From Pseudomonadales bacterium (GTDB lineage: Bacteria; Pseudomonadota; Gammaproteobacteria; Pseudomonadales; Azotimanducaceae): DNA of 64,000 nucleotides. The number at the start of each line of letters is the position of its first letter. Position 1 is the stretch's first letter. Shown here piece after piece: positions 28,041 to 38,414 of this stretch. Both the position numbers and the translations under genes were made by a program. The notes under the pieces are model-generated. The model was not told where the DNA came from. It did no database searches and worked only from the letters and a program-made list of their open reading frames with translations. The stretch lies in NCBI GenBank assembly GCA_019634925.1, contig JAHCAL010000001.1, positions 124,001 to 188,000 of the forward strand, given 5' to 3'.

Positions 28041-29692
28041 AGGCGTGGCGTCACTATCTGCTGGTGGTCGTGTTCTTCGGGGCCTGCGCCGGGATGGCCG
28101 TGCGGGTCGTGTATCTCAACGTGCGCGACAGCGACTTCCTGCAGGGCCAGGGCAACGCGCGCTCGATCCGCACCGAGCCGATGCCGGCTTTTCGCGGGGT
28201 GATCTACGATCGCCACGGCGAGCCGCTCGCGGTCAGTACGCCGGTCATGTCGATCTGGACCGATCCGAGCTTCGTGACGCTCGACGTCTCCGCGGTAGAG
28301 CAGCTGGCCACGATCCTGAAGCTCGATCCGATCACGCTGCAGATGGAGCTGCGCTCGGATGCGCGGCGCGAATTCTATTACCTCAAGCGCCGGGCTACGT
28401 GGCAGGAGTACGAGGACGTGCGCGCGCTCGGACTCGACGGCGTCTATTTCCAGCGCGAGTACCGCCGCTACTATCCGGCAGGTGACACGACTGCGCACGT
28501 GGTCGGGCTCACCGGCGTCGACGACCAGGGTCTCGAGGGCGTCGAACTCACGTTCAACGACCAGCTGCGCGGGCAGTACGGTCGCAAGGTGGTGCTGAAG
28601 GACCGGCGCGGTCAGATCATCAAGGACCTCGAGTACCTCGAAGCGCCGCGGTTCGGCAAGGACCTGGAGCTCAGCATCGACCTGCGCCTGCAGTTCATCG
28701 CGCATCGCGAACTGCAGGCGGCCATCGCGGCTCGCCAGGCGTCGTCCGGGTCCATCGTGATGGCGGATGCGCGTACCGGCGAGATCCTCGCGATGGTGAA
28801 CGAGCCGAGCTACAACCCGAACGATTTCAGCCGCTCGCTCGGGCATGGCGTGCGCAACCAGGCGATCACCGATACCTACGAGCCGGGCTCGACCATCAAG
28901 CCCTTCACCGTGCTGGCCGCGCTCGCCTCGGGACGCTGGGAAGCCGGCTCGATGATTCCCACCGCACCCGGCTACTACCGGGTCGGGTCGCTGCTGGTGC
29001 AGGATCCGCTGAACCGCGGCACCATTTCCCTCAACACGGCGTTGCAGAAGTCGAGCCAGGTTGCGATCGCCAAGGTTGCGCTCGACCTCGATCCGCGTGC
29101 GGTGTACGACGTGCTGACCCGCATCGGCATCGGCGAATACATGGGTGTGGGATTGCCGGGCGAAGCGGCTGGCACGCTGAACGATCGCGGGCTCAACAAC
29201 CCGGTGGTGCGCACGACGCTTGCCTACGGGTATGGTCTCGCGATCTCGCCCCTGCACCTCACCCAGGGCTACCTCGCATTCGCGAGCGGTGGCCTGCGCA
29301 TGCCGCTGACCATCCTGAAACAGCCCGGTCCGCCGCGTGCCGAACGGGTGATCGAGGAGTCGCTCGCCCGCGAAGTGGTGGAGATGATGGAGTCGGTCAC
29401 CGCGCGCGAAGGTACCGCGCCCGGCGCGCGAGTGCCGGGTTACCGGGTCTCCGGCAAGACCGGCACGTCACGCAAGGTCGGCGCCCAGGGTTACGACGAA
29501 ACCCGGCACGTCGCGTTGTTCGCGGGCCTGGCGCCGGCGAGCGACCCACGGTTCGTGATGGTCGTGGTGATCAACGAGCCGAAAGGCGAGGAAGTCGGCG
29601 GGGGCGCCGTATCCGGTCCCGTGTTCGGGCAGGTGGCCGGCCGCGCTCTGCGACTGCTCGGCGTGCGGCCCGATGCGGAGCGGGCGATATGA
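28037..29692 (+). CDS. ftsI: Peptidoglycan transpeptidase FtsI (PBP3)
   Basis: 551 residues from GTG 28037. One N-terminal membrane helix precedes a pedestal domain with RGVIYDRHGEPLAVS and a transpeptidase domain from about residue 220. Active-site motifs are S285-T-I-K288 and K474-T-G-T. The second motif reads S339-S-Q341 in QKSSQVAIAKVAL, where E. coli and most PBP3s have SSN. It cross-links septal peptidoglycan with FtsW. Translation is coupled to ftsL and murE by 4 nt overlaps. Confidence 0.96.
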   Translation: MKAWRHYLLVVVFFGACAGMAVRVVYLNVRDSDFLQGQGNARSIRTEPMPAFRGVIYDRHGEPLAVSTPVMSIWTDPSFVTLDVSAVEQLATILKLDPITLQMELRSDARREFYYLKRRATWQEYEDVRALGLDGVYFQREYRRYYPAGDTTAHVVGLTGVDDQGLEGVELTFNDQLRGQYGRKVVLKDRRGQIIKDLEYLEAPRFGKDLELSIDLRLQFIAHRELQAAIAARQASSGSIVMADARTGEILAMVNEPSYNPNDFSRSLGHGVRNQAITDTYEPGSTIKPFTVLAALASGRWEAGSMIPTAPGYYRVGSLLVQDPLNRGTISLNTALQKSSQVAIAKVALDLDPRAVYDVLTRIGIGEYMGVGLPGEAAGTLNDRGLNNPVVRTTLAYGYGLAISPLHLTQGYLAFASGGLRMPLTILKQPGPPRAERVIEESLAREVVEMMESVTAREGTAPGARVPGYRVSGKTGTSRKVGAQGYDETRHVALFAGLAPASDPRFVMVVVINEPKGEEVGGGAVSGPVFGQVAGRALRLLGVRPDAERAI

Positions 29693-31194
29693 GCCTCGCA
29701 CTACCGCAGCTGCTCCCGGACCAGTCGGGCGTTCCCGATCTGACACCGGTGCACATGACGCTGGATTCCCGTGCGGTCGCGGCGGGTGACGTGTTCGTCG
29801 CGCTCGCGGGCGGCCGGCACGACGGTCACGCGTACGCAGCCGACGCCGCGCGCCGCGGGGCCGTGGCGGTACTGGCGGAGCGCGCCGTCGACGCGCACGG
29901 CATACCGGTCGTCGTGGTGCCCGAACTGCGCGAACGGATCGGGCGGCTGGCCGCGCGTTTCTACGGTGATCCGGGGCGTGATCTCCATTGTGTCGGCGTG
30001 ACCGGTACCAACGGCAAGACCTCGATCGCGCACTATCTCGCCGACCTCGCCGAGCGCGTCGGCGTGCCCGCCGGCTACATCGGCACCATCGGCTGGGGTC
30101 GACCGGGCACGCTCGAGACTGCGGCGCTCACCACGCCGGATGCCGTCACCGTGCAGCGCCAGCTCGCCGGATTGCGCGCAGCCGGCTGCACCTGGGCGGT
30201 CCTGGAAGTCTCGTCGCACGCGCTCGACCAGGGGCGCGTCGAGGCGGTGCCGTTCCGCACCGCGGTGTTCTCGAACCTGTCGCGCGATCACCTCGACTAT
30301 CACGCCGACATGGAAGCCTACGGCGCCGCCAAGGCGAAGCTGTTCGCCTGGCCCGGCCTCGCGCTTGCCGTGCTGAATCGCGACGATGCGTTCGGGCGCC
30401 GGCTCGCCGGCGGGCTCGATCCCGCCGTGCAGTGCGTGACCTATGGCGCCGGCGATCGGGCGGCAGATGGTGGCAGCTTGGGCGGTTTGGGCAGTACCGG
30501 TACCGAGCGGGTGGTCAGGGACGTGGCCTGGTCGGAACTCGTATTCGACCGTGACGGCGCGCGCGGCCGCTGGCAGTCGCCGTGGGGCGCCTGTGACTTC
30601 CGGCTCCCGCTCTTCGCCGAATTCTCGGTCGCCAACCTGACCGCGGCCGTGGCGGTGCTCGCGGCGCACGGCATCCCGATCGCCGGGCTCGCGGCGGCGG
30701 CAGCCTCGCTCGCCCAGGTGCCGGGGCGCATGGAGCGGTTCGCGGCTCCGGATCGTCCCGCGGTCGTGGTCGATTTCGCCCACACGCCGGATGCGCTCCT
30801 GCAGGTGCTGCGCACGCTGCGGCCGCGCGTGCGTGGCCGCCTGATCTGTGTGTTCGGCTGCGGCGGCGACCGGGATCCCGGCAAACGTCCGCTCATGGCG
30901 GCAGCCGCGGAGCAGCATGCCGACGTGCTCTGGCTCACCAGTGACAATCCGCGCTCGGAGACGCCGACGGCGATCATCGCCGACATGCGCGCGGGTCTGA
31001 CCGGCCGCGCCTGCGTCCACGAGGAGCCGGACCGGCGCACGGCGATCGCCGCCGCCCTTGGTCGTGCCGGCCCGGACGACCTGGTCGTGATCGCGGGCAA
31101 GGGGCACGAGGACTACCAGGAGGCGCGTGGCGTTCGGGTGCCGTTCAGCGATCGCGCGCTGGTGGCGGAACTGCTCGGAGCGCAGCGCCGATGA
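29689..31194 (+). CDS. murE: UDP-MurNAc-L-Ala-D-Glu:meso-DAP ligase MurE
   Basis: 501 residues. The ATP-binding motif is GVTGTNGKTSIAH, and the amino-acid specificity motif DNPRSE is the meso-diaminopimelate type, so the peptidoglycan is expected to be DAP-containing. It adds the third residue of the stem peptide. The stop overlaps the next start by ATGA, but that next gene is murD. murF and mraY, which normally stand between murE and murD, are absent. Confidence 0.97.
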   Translation: MSLALPQLLPDQSGVPDLTPVHMTLDSRAVAAGDVFVALAGGRHDGHAYAADAARRGAVAVLAERAVDAHGIPVVVVPELRERIGRLAARFYGDPGRDLHCVGVTGTNGKTSIAHYLADLAERVGVPAGYIGTIGWGRPGTLETAALTTPDAVTVQRQLAGLRAAGCTWAVLEVSSHALDQGRVEAVPFRTAVFSNLSRDHLDYHADMEAYGAAKAKLFAWPGLALAVLNRDDAFGRRLAGGLDPAVQCVTYGAGDRAADGGSLGGLGSTGTERVVRDVAWSELVFDRDGARGRWQSPWGACDFRLPLFAEFSVANLTAAVAVLAAHGIPIAGLAAAAASLAQVPGRMERFAAPDRPAVVVDFAHTPDALLQVLRTLRPRVRGRLICVFGCGGDRDPGKRPLMAAAAEQHADVLWLTSDNPRSETPTAIIADMRAGLTGRACVHEEPDRRTAIAAALGRAGPDDLVVIAGKGHEDYQEARGVRVPFSDRALVAELLGAQRR

Positions 31195-32573
31195 GTGCGC
31201 ACGATGCAATGCGCCCGGCCGGTCCGCCCACCGTCATCATCGGTCTCGGCATCACGGGGTATTCCTGCCTGCGCCACCTTGCCGGGCGCAGGCCGCTCAC
31301 GGTGCTCGACACCCGTGACGTGCCGCCCAACGAAGCGGCCGCCCGAGCCGGATACCCTGACGTGACCTTTCGTTTCGGCGCGGAATCCGCGGCGTTCGCC
31401 TTCGACGGCGTGGCCGAGGTGATCGTGAGCCCCGGCATCGGGCTCGACCACTGCCTGGTGCAGCGGGCGCTCGCCGCCGGCGCGCGGGTGCAGAGCGACA
31501 TCGATCTGTTCTGCGACGCGGTGCAGGCGGCCGGCGGCGCGCCGATCCACGCGGTCACCGGCACGAACGGCAAGAGCACGGTCACCGCGCTGGTCGGACA
31601 CCTGTTGCACGCGCTCGGACACAATCCCGGCGTTGGCGGCAACCTTGGCGAACCCGCGCTCGATCTCCTCGATACACCGCGTGACTGCTACGTCCTGGAA
31701 CTCTCGAGTTTCCAGCTCGAACGCATGCGTGCCCAGCCGTTCGCCGCGGCGACCATCCTCAACGTGACCGAGGATCACCTCGACCGGCATGGCGACATGG
31801 CGGCCTATACCGCGAGCAAGCAGCGCATCTACCGGGACGCGCGGCGGGCGGTCGTGAACCGTCACGATCCGCGTACCGCGCCGACCACCGCGGTCGCGGC
31901 GTGCGTCACGTTCGGGCTGGATGCGCCCGCGCCGGGCCAGTGGGGGCTGATCGACGCGGATGGGTGCAGCTGGCTTGCGTGCGGTCCCGTGCGGCTCATG
32001 ACGGCCGACGCGCTGCCCATTGCCGGTCGTCACAATGCGCTCAACGTGCTGGCGGCGCTCGCCATGGTGGCGCCGGCGGATATCGCCGTGAATACCGCCG
32101 CGCAGCGCGCGCTGGCCGACGGCATTCGCACCTTCTCGGGCCTGCCGCATCGCTGCCAGCCGGTCGGCGAGTACCGCGGGATCCGGTTCGTCGATGACTC
32201 CAAGGCGACCAACGTCGGCGCGACGATCGCGGCGCTGGAAGGCCTCGGCGATCCCGCGCAAAGACGGCTCGTGCTGATCGCCGGGGGCGACGGCAAAGGG
32301 GCGGACTTCGCGCCGCTGGTCGACCCCGTGAACCGATATGTCAAGGGGCTGGTCCTGCTGGGTCGTGACGCGCCGCGCCTGGCGGACACGCTCGCGGGTA
32401 CGGCGCCGATCGTACGGGTCGCGGACATGCCGGCTGCCGTCACGGCGGCGGCGGCCATGGCGGAAGCCGGCGATACGGTACTCCTGGCGCCTGCCTGCGC
32501 GAGTCTCGACATGTTCCGCAACTTCGCCGCGCGCGGCGCGGCGTTTGCGGCCGCGGTGGAGGCGCTGCGATGA
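31191..32573 (+). CDS. murD: UDP-MurNAc-L-alanine:D-glutamate ligase MurD
   Basis: 460 residues. The Rossmann N-domain starts at PTVIIGLGITGYSCLRHLAG, the ATP loop is AVTGTNGKSTVTALV, and the C-domain has FVDDSKATNVGATIAALEG and VLLAPACASLDMF. It adds D-glutamate to UDP-MurNAc-L-Ala. Its neighbours are murE upstream (4 nt overlap) and ftsW downstream (4 nt overlap), so the junctions are tight despite the missing murF-mraY. Confidence 0.97.
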   Translation: MSAHDAMRPAGPPTVIIGLGITGYSCLRHLAGRRPLTVLDTRDVPPNEAAARAGYPDVTFRFGAESAAFAFDGVAEVIVSPGIGLDHCLVQRALAAGARVQSDIDLFCDAVQAAGGAPIHAVTGTNGKSTVTALVGHLLHALGHNPGVGGNLGEPALDLLDTPRDCYVLELSSFQLERMRAQPFAAATILNVTEDHLDRHGDMAAYTASKQRIYRDARRAVVNRHDPRTAPTTAVAACVTFGLDAPAPGQWGLIDADGCSWLACGPVRLMTADALPIAGRHNALNVLAALAMVAPADIAVNTAAQRALADGIRTFSGLPHRCQPVGEYRGIRFVDDSKATNVGATIAALEGLGDPAQRRLVLIAGGDGKGADFAPLVDPVNRYVKGLVLLGRDAPRLADTLAGTAPIVRVADMPAAVTAAAAMAEAGDTVLLAPACASLDMFRNFAARGAAFAAAVEALR

Positions 32574-33655
32574 CCGGCTCGCTGGACCGCACGCTGGTCT
32601 TCAGCTGGCTCATGATCCTGGGGCTCGGGATCGTGATGGTCGCTTCGGCATCCGTCGCCATCAGCAGCACGCTGCTCATCAAGCACGGCATCTATCTCGG
32701 GCTCGCGCTCGGGGCGTTCTGCGGCGCGCTGGTGACGCCGCTCGAGTGGTGGCGCCAGGGTCATCGCCTCGCGCTCGTCGCCTCGCTCGCCCTCTGCACC
32801 GCCGTCCTGATACCTGGGGTCGGAGTAGAAGTGAACGGCGCGCGGCGCTGGATCGGGCTCGGCGCCTTCTCGGTGCAGGCTGCCGAGGTGTGCAAGCTCC
32901 TGCTGCTGGTCTACCTCGCCGGCTATCTGGCGCGGTTCCACGACGATCTCGCCGACCGGCCGGTCGCGCTGCTGCGTCCGCTCGCCATGCTGGCCCTGCC
33001 CGCGACCCTGCTGCTCGCGCAACCCGACTTCGGCACGGTGGTCGTGATCATGACGGTCGCGATCGGGCTCCTGTTCGTGGCCGGCGCCCGTTTGCGGCAT
33101 TTCCTGCTGCTGGTGGTCCTGGGCGGTGCCGCGCTCGCCGCGCTCGCCGTCCTGCAGCCGTACCGGATGCAGCGCCTGGTGAGTTTCCTGAATCCCTGGG
33201 AGTACGCCTTCAGCAGCGGCTACCAGCTGACCCAGGCGCTGATCGCATTCGGCCGCGGCGAGATCTTCGGACTCGGACTCGGCGAAGGGATCCAGAAACT
33301 CTTCTACCTCCCGGAGGCGCACAACGACTTCATCTTCGCGGTGATCGCCGAGGAACTCGGACTCGTGGGCGCGCTGGTGGTCATCGCGCTGTTCGCGCTG
33401 CTGGTGGTGCGTATCCTGCGCGTCGCACGCGGCGCGCTCGACGCAGGCGACCGGTTCGGCGGTTACCTGGTCTACGGGATCGGCCTCCTGCTCGGGATCC
33501 AGGCCCTGGTGAACTTCGGGGTCAACACCGGTGTGCTGCCGACCAAGGGCCTCACCCTCCCGTTCGTCAGCTATGGCGGCAACAGCCTGATCGTCTGCTG
33601 CACGATGATCGGGCTCGTGTTGCGGCTGCAACTGGAGCACAGCGAACGTGGCTGA
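32570..33655 (+). CDS. ftsW: Septal peptidoglycan glycosyltransferase FtsW
   Basis: 361 residues of SEDS-family membrane protein with about ten helices. Landmarks are [22 protein letters not shown], the catalytic-region block [16 protein letters not shown] and the C-terminal [20 protein letters not shown]. FtsW polymerises glycan from lipid II at the septum with FtsI. The N-terminal cytosolic tail is short (about 10 residues), and E. coli FtsW has about 45 there. murG is missing downstream and murC overlaps by 8 nt. Confidence 0.95.
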   Translation: MTGSLDRTLVFSWLMILGLGIVMVASASVAISSTLLIKHGIYLGLALGAFCGALVTPLEWWRQGHRLALVASLALCTAVLIPGVGVEVNGARRWIGLGAFSVQAAEVCKLLLLVYLAGYLARFHDDLADRPVALLRPLAMLALPATLLLAQPDFGTVVVIMTVAIGLLFVAGARLRHFLLLVVLGGAALAALAVLQPYRMQRLVSFLNPWEYAFSSGYQLTQALIAFGRGEIFGLGLGEGIQKLFYLPEAHNDFIFAVIAEELGLVGALVVIALFALLVVRILRVARGALDAGDRFGGYLVYGIGLLLGIQALVNFGVNTGVLPTKGLTLPFVSYGGNSLIVCCTMIGLVLRLQLEHSERG

Positions 33656-35063
33656 AGCGGGCGTCTACCAGGTGCCCGAAATGGGCCGGATCCGCCGGAT
33701 CCACTTCGTCGGCATCGGCGGCGCCGGCATGTGTGGCATCGCCGAAGTGCTGCTGAACCAGGGTTACGAGGTATCGGGATCCGACCGCAGCGCCTCGGCG
33801 AGCACCGCGCGCCTGACCGCGCTCGGTGCGCGGGTGCGCATCGGCCACCACGCGAGCCAGGTGGCGGACGCCGACGTGCTGGTGGTATCGAGCGCCATCG
33901 ACACGACGAACCCGGAAGTCGTGGCAGCGCACCAGCGGCGCATACCGGTGGTACGGCGGGCCGAAATGCTCGGCGAACTGATGCGTTACCGGCATGGCAT
34001 CGCGATCGCCGGCACGCACGGCAAGACCACCACGACGAGCCTGATCACGGCGATCTTCCATGCCGCGGATCTCGACCCGACCTTCGTGATCGGTGGTCAG
34101 CTGAACAGTGCCGGGACCAACGCGCGCCTCGGGGTGAGCCGCTACATCATCGCGGAAGCCGACGAGAGCGACGCCTCGTTCCTCTACCTTCAGCCCATGG
34201 CCGCGGTCGTGACCAATATCGACCGCGATCACATGGCGACCTACCACAACGACTTCGAGGAACTGAAGCGCACGTTCGTGGCGTTCCTGCACCGGCTGCC
34301 GTTCTACGGCAGCGCCGTGCTGTGCGCCGATGACCCGCAGGTGGCGAGCATATTCCCCGAAGTGGCGCGACCGCTCCTGACCTATGGTTTTTCCGCCGAC
34401 AGCGACTACCGGGCGGTCGGTCTCGAAGCCGAAGGGCGCAGCTGGCGATTCACCGCACAGCGCCCGGGCGGACGCGCGCCGCTCGATGTCGCGCTGGCGA
34501 TTCCCGGCCATCACAATGTCCTGAACGCGCTTGCCGCCATCGCGGTCGCGACCGACGAGGGCCTCCCGGATGCCGCCATCCTGCGGGGTCTGCGCGAGTT
34601 CTCCGGGGTCGGGCGACGGTTCCAGGTCTTCGAGGACATTCGGGTCGGCGGTGCGCGGGTGACGCTGGTCGACGACTACGGCCATCACCCGACCGAACTC
34701 GCCCGGGTCATCGAGACGGCGCGGAAGGTATGGCCGGGCCGGCGAATAGTCATGGCCTACCAGCCGCATCGCTACAGCCGCACGCGCGACCTTTACGACG
34801 ACTTCGTCCGCGAGTTGTCGGCCGTGGACCTGCTGGTCCTGCTCGAGGTCTACGCGGCGGGCGAGGAGCCGCTGCCCGGCGCCGACGGGCGCAGCCTGTG
34901 TCAGGGCATTCGCCTGCGCGGCGCGCTGAACCCGGTCTATGCCCAGACGCCCGACGAGACGCTCGATCTGCTGCCGGGCCTCATGCGCGACGATGACATC
35001 CTGCTCGTGCAGGGCGCGGGCAACGTGAACAGGATCTCCAACGTGCTGCGGGGTGCCGAATGA
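33648..35063 (+). CDS. murC: UDP-MurNAc:L-alanine ligase MurC
   Basis: 471 residues from GTG 33648. The nucleotide fold [18 protein letters not shown], the ATP loop [12 protein letters not shown] and the C-domain [19 protein letters not shown] are present. It adds the first amino acid to UDP-MurNAc. Length and motifs match MurC and exclude the recycling ligase Mpl. It overlaps ftsW by 8 nt and ftsQ by 4 nt. murG before it and murB/ddl after it are absent. Confidence 0.97.
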   Translation: MAEAGVYQVPEMGRIRRIHFVGIGGAGMCGIAEVLLNQGYEVSGSDRSASASTARLTALGARVRIGHHASQVADADVLVVSSAIDTTNPEVVAAHQRRIPVVRRAEMLGELMRYRHGIAIAGTHGKTTTTSLITAIFHAADLDPTFVIGGQLNSAGTNARLGVSRYIIAEADESDASFLYLQPMAAVVTNIDRDHMATYHNDFEELKRTFVAFLHRLPFYGSAVLCADDPQVASIFPEVARPLLTYGFSADSDYRAVGLEAEGRSWRFTAQRPGGRAPLDVALAIPGHHNVLNALAAIAVATDEGLPDAAILRGLREFSGVGRRFQVFEDIRVGGARVTLVDDYGHHPTELARVIETARKVWPGRRIVMAYQPHRYSRTRDLYDDFVRELSAVDLLVLLEVYAAGEEPLPGADGRSLCQGIRLRGALNPVYAQTPDETLDLLPGLMRDDDILLVQGAGNVNRISNVLRGAE

Positions 35064-35794
35064 TCCGCGCGCTGCTGGCAGGTCTCACCCTGGTCGCACT
35101 GGCGGTGGGCGCCGTGGTCATGTGGGAGCGCCTGGATCAGCCGGTTCGTGTCGTGCGGGTGGAAGGCACGCTCACGCCGGCCGAACAGGCGGCGATCCAG
35201 GGTGTGTGCCGCGACGTGCTGGTCGACGGGGTACTGAGCGTCGACCTCGAGGAACTGACCGCGCGGATCAATGCGCTCTCCTGGCCGCGCGACGTGCGCG
35301 TGCGCCGGATCTGGCCGGACGGCCTGCTGATCCAGGTGGAACGCGAGCCGCTGGTCGCCGCGTGGGGTAGCGACGCGTTCCTGACCAGTGCCGGCAAGGT
35401 CGTCCACCTGACCGGTTACCAGGAGGCTGCGCTGCCCGTGCTGTCAGCCGAGCTCTCGACCCCGCGCCAGACCATGCAGGTGTTCCAGGTGCTGCAGGAT
35501 CAGCTGCAGCCGAGCGGGCTCGTGATCCGCGCGCTGTCCGAAAACCTGCTCGGCGAGTGGCTCCTGACGCTGGACAACGGACTGACCGTCGCACTCGGCA
35601 ACCAGAAGCTCACCGAGCGCCTGCAGCGCGTTCTGCTGCTCTACCACCGTGTGCTGGCGGAGCGCATGCCGGAACCCGCCTACGTGGATGCGCGCTACGA
35701 GAACGGAGTGGCCGTGCGGCGCGATGCGTCCATGCTCGCCTTTGATCAAGGTGCGCAACCAAAACTCGATTCGGGAATGCGGAATGGCCTCTGA
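35060..35794 (+). CDS. ftsQ: Cell division protein FtsQ
   Basis: 244 residues. One N-terminal membrane helix (residues about 3-20), a POTRA domain ([20 protein letters not shown], then [28 protein letters not shown]) and the FtsQ beta domain ending near [13 protein letters not shown]. It organises FtsL-FtsB in the divisome. The cytosolic N-tail is almost absent, while E. coli FtsQ has about 20 residues. It overlaps ftsA by 11 nt. Confidence 0.95.
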   Translation: MIRALLAGLTLVALAVGAVVMWERLDQPVRVVRVEGTLTPAEQAAIQGVCRDVLVDGVLSVDLEELTARINALSWPRDVRVRRIWPDGLLIQVEREPLVAAWGSDAFLTSAGKVVHLTGYQEAALPVLSAELSTPRQTMQVFQVLQDQLQPSGLVIRALSENLLGEWLLTLDNGLTVALGNQKLTERLQRVLLLYHRVLAERMPEPAYVDARYENGVAVRRDASMLAFDQGAQPKLDSGMRNGL

Positions 35795-37013
35795 CAGTGA
35801 CCTGAAAAAGATCGTCGCGCTCGACATCGGTACGAGCAAGGTGGCCGCGATCGTCGGCGAACTCTCGCCCGAGGGTGAGCTCGAGATCATCGGCATCGGC
35901 ACGCACCCGTCGCGCGGCCTCAAGAAAGGCGTCGTGGTCAACATCGAGTCCACCGTGCAGTCGATCCAGCGCGCCGTCGAGGAAGCCGAGCTGATGGCCG
36001 GCTGCCAGATCGACTCGGTCTACGCCGGTATCGCCGGGAGCCACATTCGCAGCCTGAACTCGCACGGCATCGTGGCCGTGCGCGATGGCGAGGTCTACCC
36101 GCAGGACATCGAGCGTGTGCTCGACGCGGCGCAGGCGATGGCGATCCCCGCGGACCAGCGCATCCTGCACACGCTCCCGCAGGAATACATCATCGACAAC
36201 CAGGAAGGGGTCAGGCAGCCCCTCGGGATGTCCGGCGTGCGGCTCGAGGCCAAGGTGCACATGGTCACCTGCTCGGTCAACGCGGCACAGAACATCGAGA
36301 AGTGCATCGAGCGATGCGGTCTCAAAGTGAACGACATGATCCTGGAACAGCTCGCGTCGAGTTATTCGGTGCTGACCGACGACGAGCGCGATCTCGGGGT
36401 CTGTCTGGTGGATATCGGCGGCGGCACGACCGATATCGCGATCTTCACCCATGGCGCGATCCGCCACACCGCGGTCATCCCGATCGCCGGTGATCAGGTG
36501 ACGAACGACATTGCGATGGCGCTCCGGACGCCGACGCAATATGCCGAGGAGATAAAAATAAAATATGCCTGTGCGCTGACGCAGCTCGCCGGGCCGGACG
36601 AGATCATCAAGGTGCCAGGGGTTGGCGACAAACCCCCGCGGGAGCTGTCCCGCCAGGCCCTCGCCGAGGTGGTCGAGCCGCGCTACGACGAATTGTTCAC
36701 GCTGATCCAGGCCGAACTGCGCCGCAGCGGCTATGAGAGCATGGTCGGGGCGGGCATCGTGCTCACTGGGGGAGCATCGAAGATCGAAGGCGTGATCGAG
36801 CTTGCGGAAGAAGTCTTCCACATGCCGGTCAGCCAGGGAGCGCCGCGCAACGTGGCGGGATTGAAGGACATTGTGAGAAACCCCGTGTATGCGACGGGCG
36901 TTGGCCTGTTGATGTACGGCAGGCAGCGGGAAGACGAACGGCGCGAGGGTTCGAAGGCGCGCGGCACGGGCAGGTTCGGCCGGCTCAGAAAATGGCTCAG
37001 CGAAAATTTTTGA
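35784..37013 (+). CDS. ftsA: Cell division protein FtsA
   Basis: 409 residues from ATG 35784, inside the end of ftsQ. The actin-like ATPase fold shows phosphate-1 VALDIGTSKVAAIVGE, phosphate-2 VDIGGGTTDIAIF and adenosine GIVLTGGASKIEG. The C-terminal amphipathic helix (RLRKWLSENF) anchors it to the membrane. It tethers FtsZ to the membrane and recruits later division proteins. A local A-rich stretch (GATAAAAATAAAATATG, 36551-36567) encodes EIKIKYA and stands out from the GC-rich background. Confidence 0.97.
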   Translation: MASDSDLKKIVALDIGTSKVAAIVGELSPEGELEIIGIGTHPSRGLKKGVVVNIESTVQSIQRAVEEAELMAGCQIDSVYAGIAGSHIRSLNSHGIVAVRDGEVYPQDIERVLDAAQAMAIPADQRILHTLPQEYIIDNQEGVRQPLGMSGVRLEAKVHMVTCSVNAAQNIEKCIERCGLKVNDMILEQLASSYSVLTDDERDLGVCLVDIGGGTTDIAIFTHGAIRHTAVIPIAGDQVTNDIAMALRTPTQYAEEIKIKYACALTQLAGPDEIIKVPGVGDKPPRELSRQALAEVVEPRYDELFTLIQAELRRSGYESMVGAGIVLTGGASKIEGVIELAEEVFHMPVSQGAPRNVAGLKDIVRNPVYATGVGLLMYGRQREDERREGSKARGTGRFGRLRKWLSENF

Positions 37014-37026
37014 CCAGGAGTTCATG

Positions 37027-38202
37027 ATGTTCGAAATCGTAGACAGTGCACCGCAGAGCGCGGTTATCAAGGTAGTCGGCGTGGGCGGCGGTGGCGGCAA
37101 CGCGGTCCAGCACATGGTGGTCAACAACGTGGAGGGGGTCGAGTTCATTGCCGCGAACACCGATGCGCAGGCACTGAAGGCGCTGGGTGCGCGCACGCTC
37201 CTGCAGCTCGGCGGGAACATCACGCGCGGCCTCGGCGCCGGTGCGAATCCGGAAGTCGGCCGTGCCGCAGCGATCGAGGACCGCGAGCGCATCGCCGAAG
37301 TGCTGGCGGGTGCCGACATGGTGTTCATCACCGCGGGCATGGGCGGTGGCACCGGCACCGGTGCGGCGCCGATCGTCGCGCAGATCGCCAAGGAACTAGG
37401 CATCCTCACCGTCGCGGTGGTCACCCGGCCGTTCAAGTTCGAGAAGCGGGCGGCGGCTGCCGACCGTGGGATTCGCGAGCTGCAGGAACACGTCGACTCG
37501 CTGATCACGATCCCGAACGACAAGCTGCTCGCGGTGCTCGGCGAGCGTGCCAGCATCCTCGAGGCGTTCGGTGCGGCGAACGACGTGCTGCTCGGCGCGG
37601 TACAGGGCATCGCCGACCTGATCATCCGCCAGGGCCTGATCAACGTGGACTTCGCGGACGTGCGCACGGTGATGTCGGAGATGGGTGTCGCCATGATGGG
37701 CACCGGCCGGTCGTCCGGCGAGCATCGGGCCCAGGAAGCCGCCGAAGCAGCCATCCGTAGCCCGCTCCTCGAGGACATCGACCTGCACGGCGCGCGCGGC
37801 ATTCTCGTCAACGTCACGGCCGGCCCGGATCTCTCCATGGGCGACTTCATCGACGTCGGCAACGTCATCGAGGAATACGCCTCCGACAAGGCGACGGTGG
37901 TGATCGGCACGGTGATCGATCCGGCGATGGGCGAGGAGCTGAAGGTCACGGTGGTTGCGACCGGACTCGGCGAGCCGGTGAAGCCGAGCATCGTGGTGGA
38001 CAACGGTCCAGTCCGGGCCGCGGCCCCGGAAATAGCGCTCGACAACGGCCGGCCTGAGTACGGTGCGGAGTGGGAGCGCCCGGCGATCACGCGCCACAAG
38101 GAGGTCGGACGGGTGGCGCAGGGACGGCTCGCCATGGAACGCGAAGTCGACCAGATGGAGTGGATCGACATACCGGCGTTCCTGCGCCGGCAGGCCGACT
38201 GA
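37027..38202 (+). CDS. ftsZ: Cell division GTPase FtsZ
   Basis: 391 residues from ATG 37027, chosen over ATG 37024 because AGGAG (37016-37020) is then 6 nt away. The GTP-binding region VIKVVGVGGGGGNAVQHMV, the tubulin signature GGGTGTGAAPIVA and the T7 loop NVDFADVRTVM are intact. The C-terminal peptide DIPAFLRRQAD, which binds FtsA and ZipA, closes the protein. It polymerises into the Z-ring. It follows ftsA by 13 nt. Confidence 0.98.
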   Translation: MFEIVDSAPQSAVIKVVGVGGGGGNAVQHMVVNNVEGVEFIAANTDAQALKALGARTLLQLGGNITRGLGAGANPEVGRAAAIEDRERIAEVLAGADMVFITAGMGGGTGTGAAPIVAQIAKELGILTVAVVTRPFKFEKRAAAADRGIRELQEHVDSLITIPNDKLLAVLGERASILEAFGAANDVLLGAVQGIADLIIRQGLINVDFADVRTVMSEMGVAMMGTGRSSGEHRAQEAAEAAIRSPLLEDIDLHGARGILVNVTAGPDLSMGDFIDVGNVIEEYASDKATVVIGTVIDPAMGEELKVTVVATGLGEPVKPSIVVDNGPVRAAAPEIALDNGRPEYGAEWERPAITRHKEVGRVAQGRLAMEREVDQMEWIDIPAFLRRQAD

Positions 38203-38204
38203 GT

Positions 38205-38234
38205 GCGAGCCTCCGGCTCGCCTGGCGCGCCAGG
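38205..38234 (+). terminator. Hairpin and palindrome after ftsZ
   Basis: A 7 bp stem with a 3 nt loop (38205-38221) runs straight into the 14 nt palindrome CCTGGCGCGCCAGG (38221-38234). Both start 3 nt after the ftsZ stop. There is no T-run. It may attenuate transcription from ftsZ into lpxC. A candidate lpxC -10 (TAAGCT, 38318-38323) follows. Confidence 0.4.
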
Positions 38235-38414
38235 GGCGCGCACCAGTGCGAGGGGTCCAGAGCGCGGGGCCGAAGCATCGAATGCCGCTGCCGGTATCAC
38301 CGGCCGGCGGCCTCTGCTAAGCTCCGCGGCTTTTTTCGACCCCTTCAATCTCGGCCCCGCCCATCGCGGCTCCGTCTGGTGCCGCACTGACGGGCCGGGC
38401 GCACGCCGGAAATC

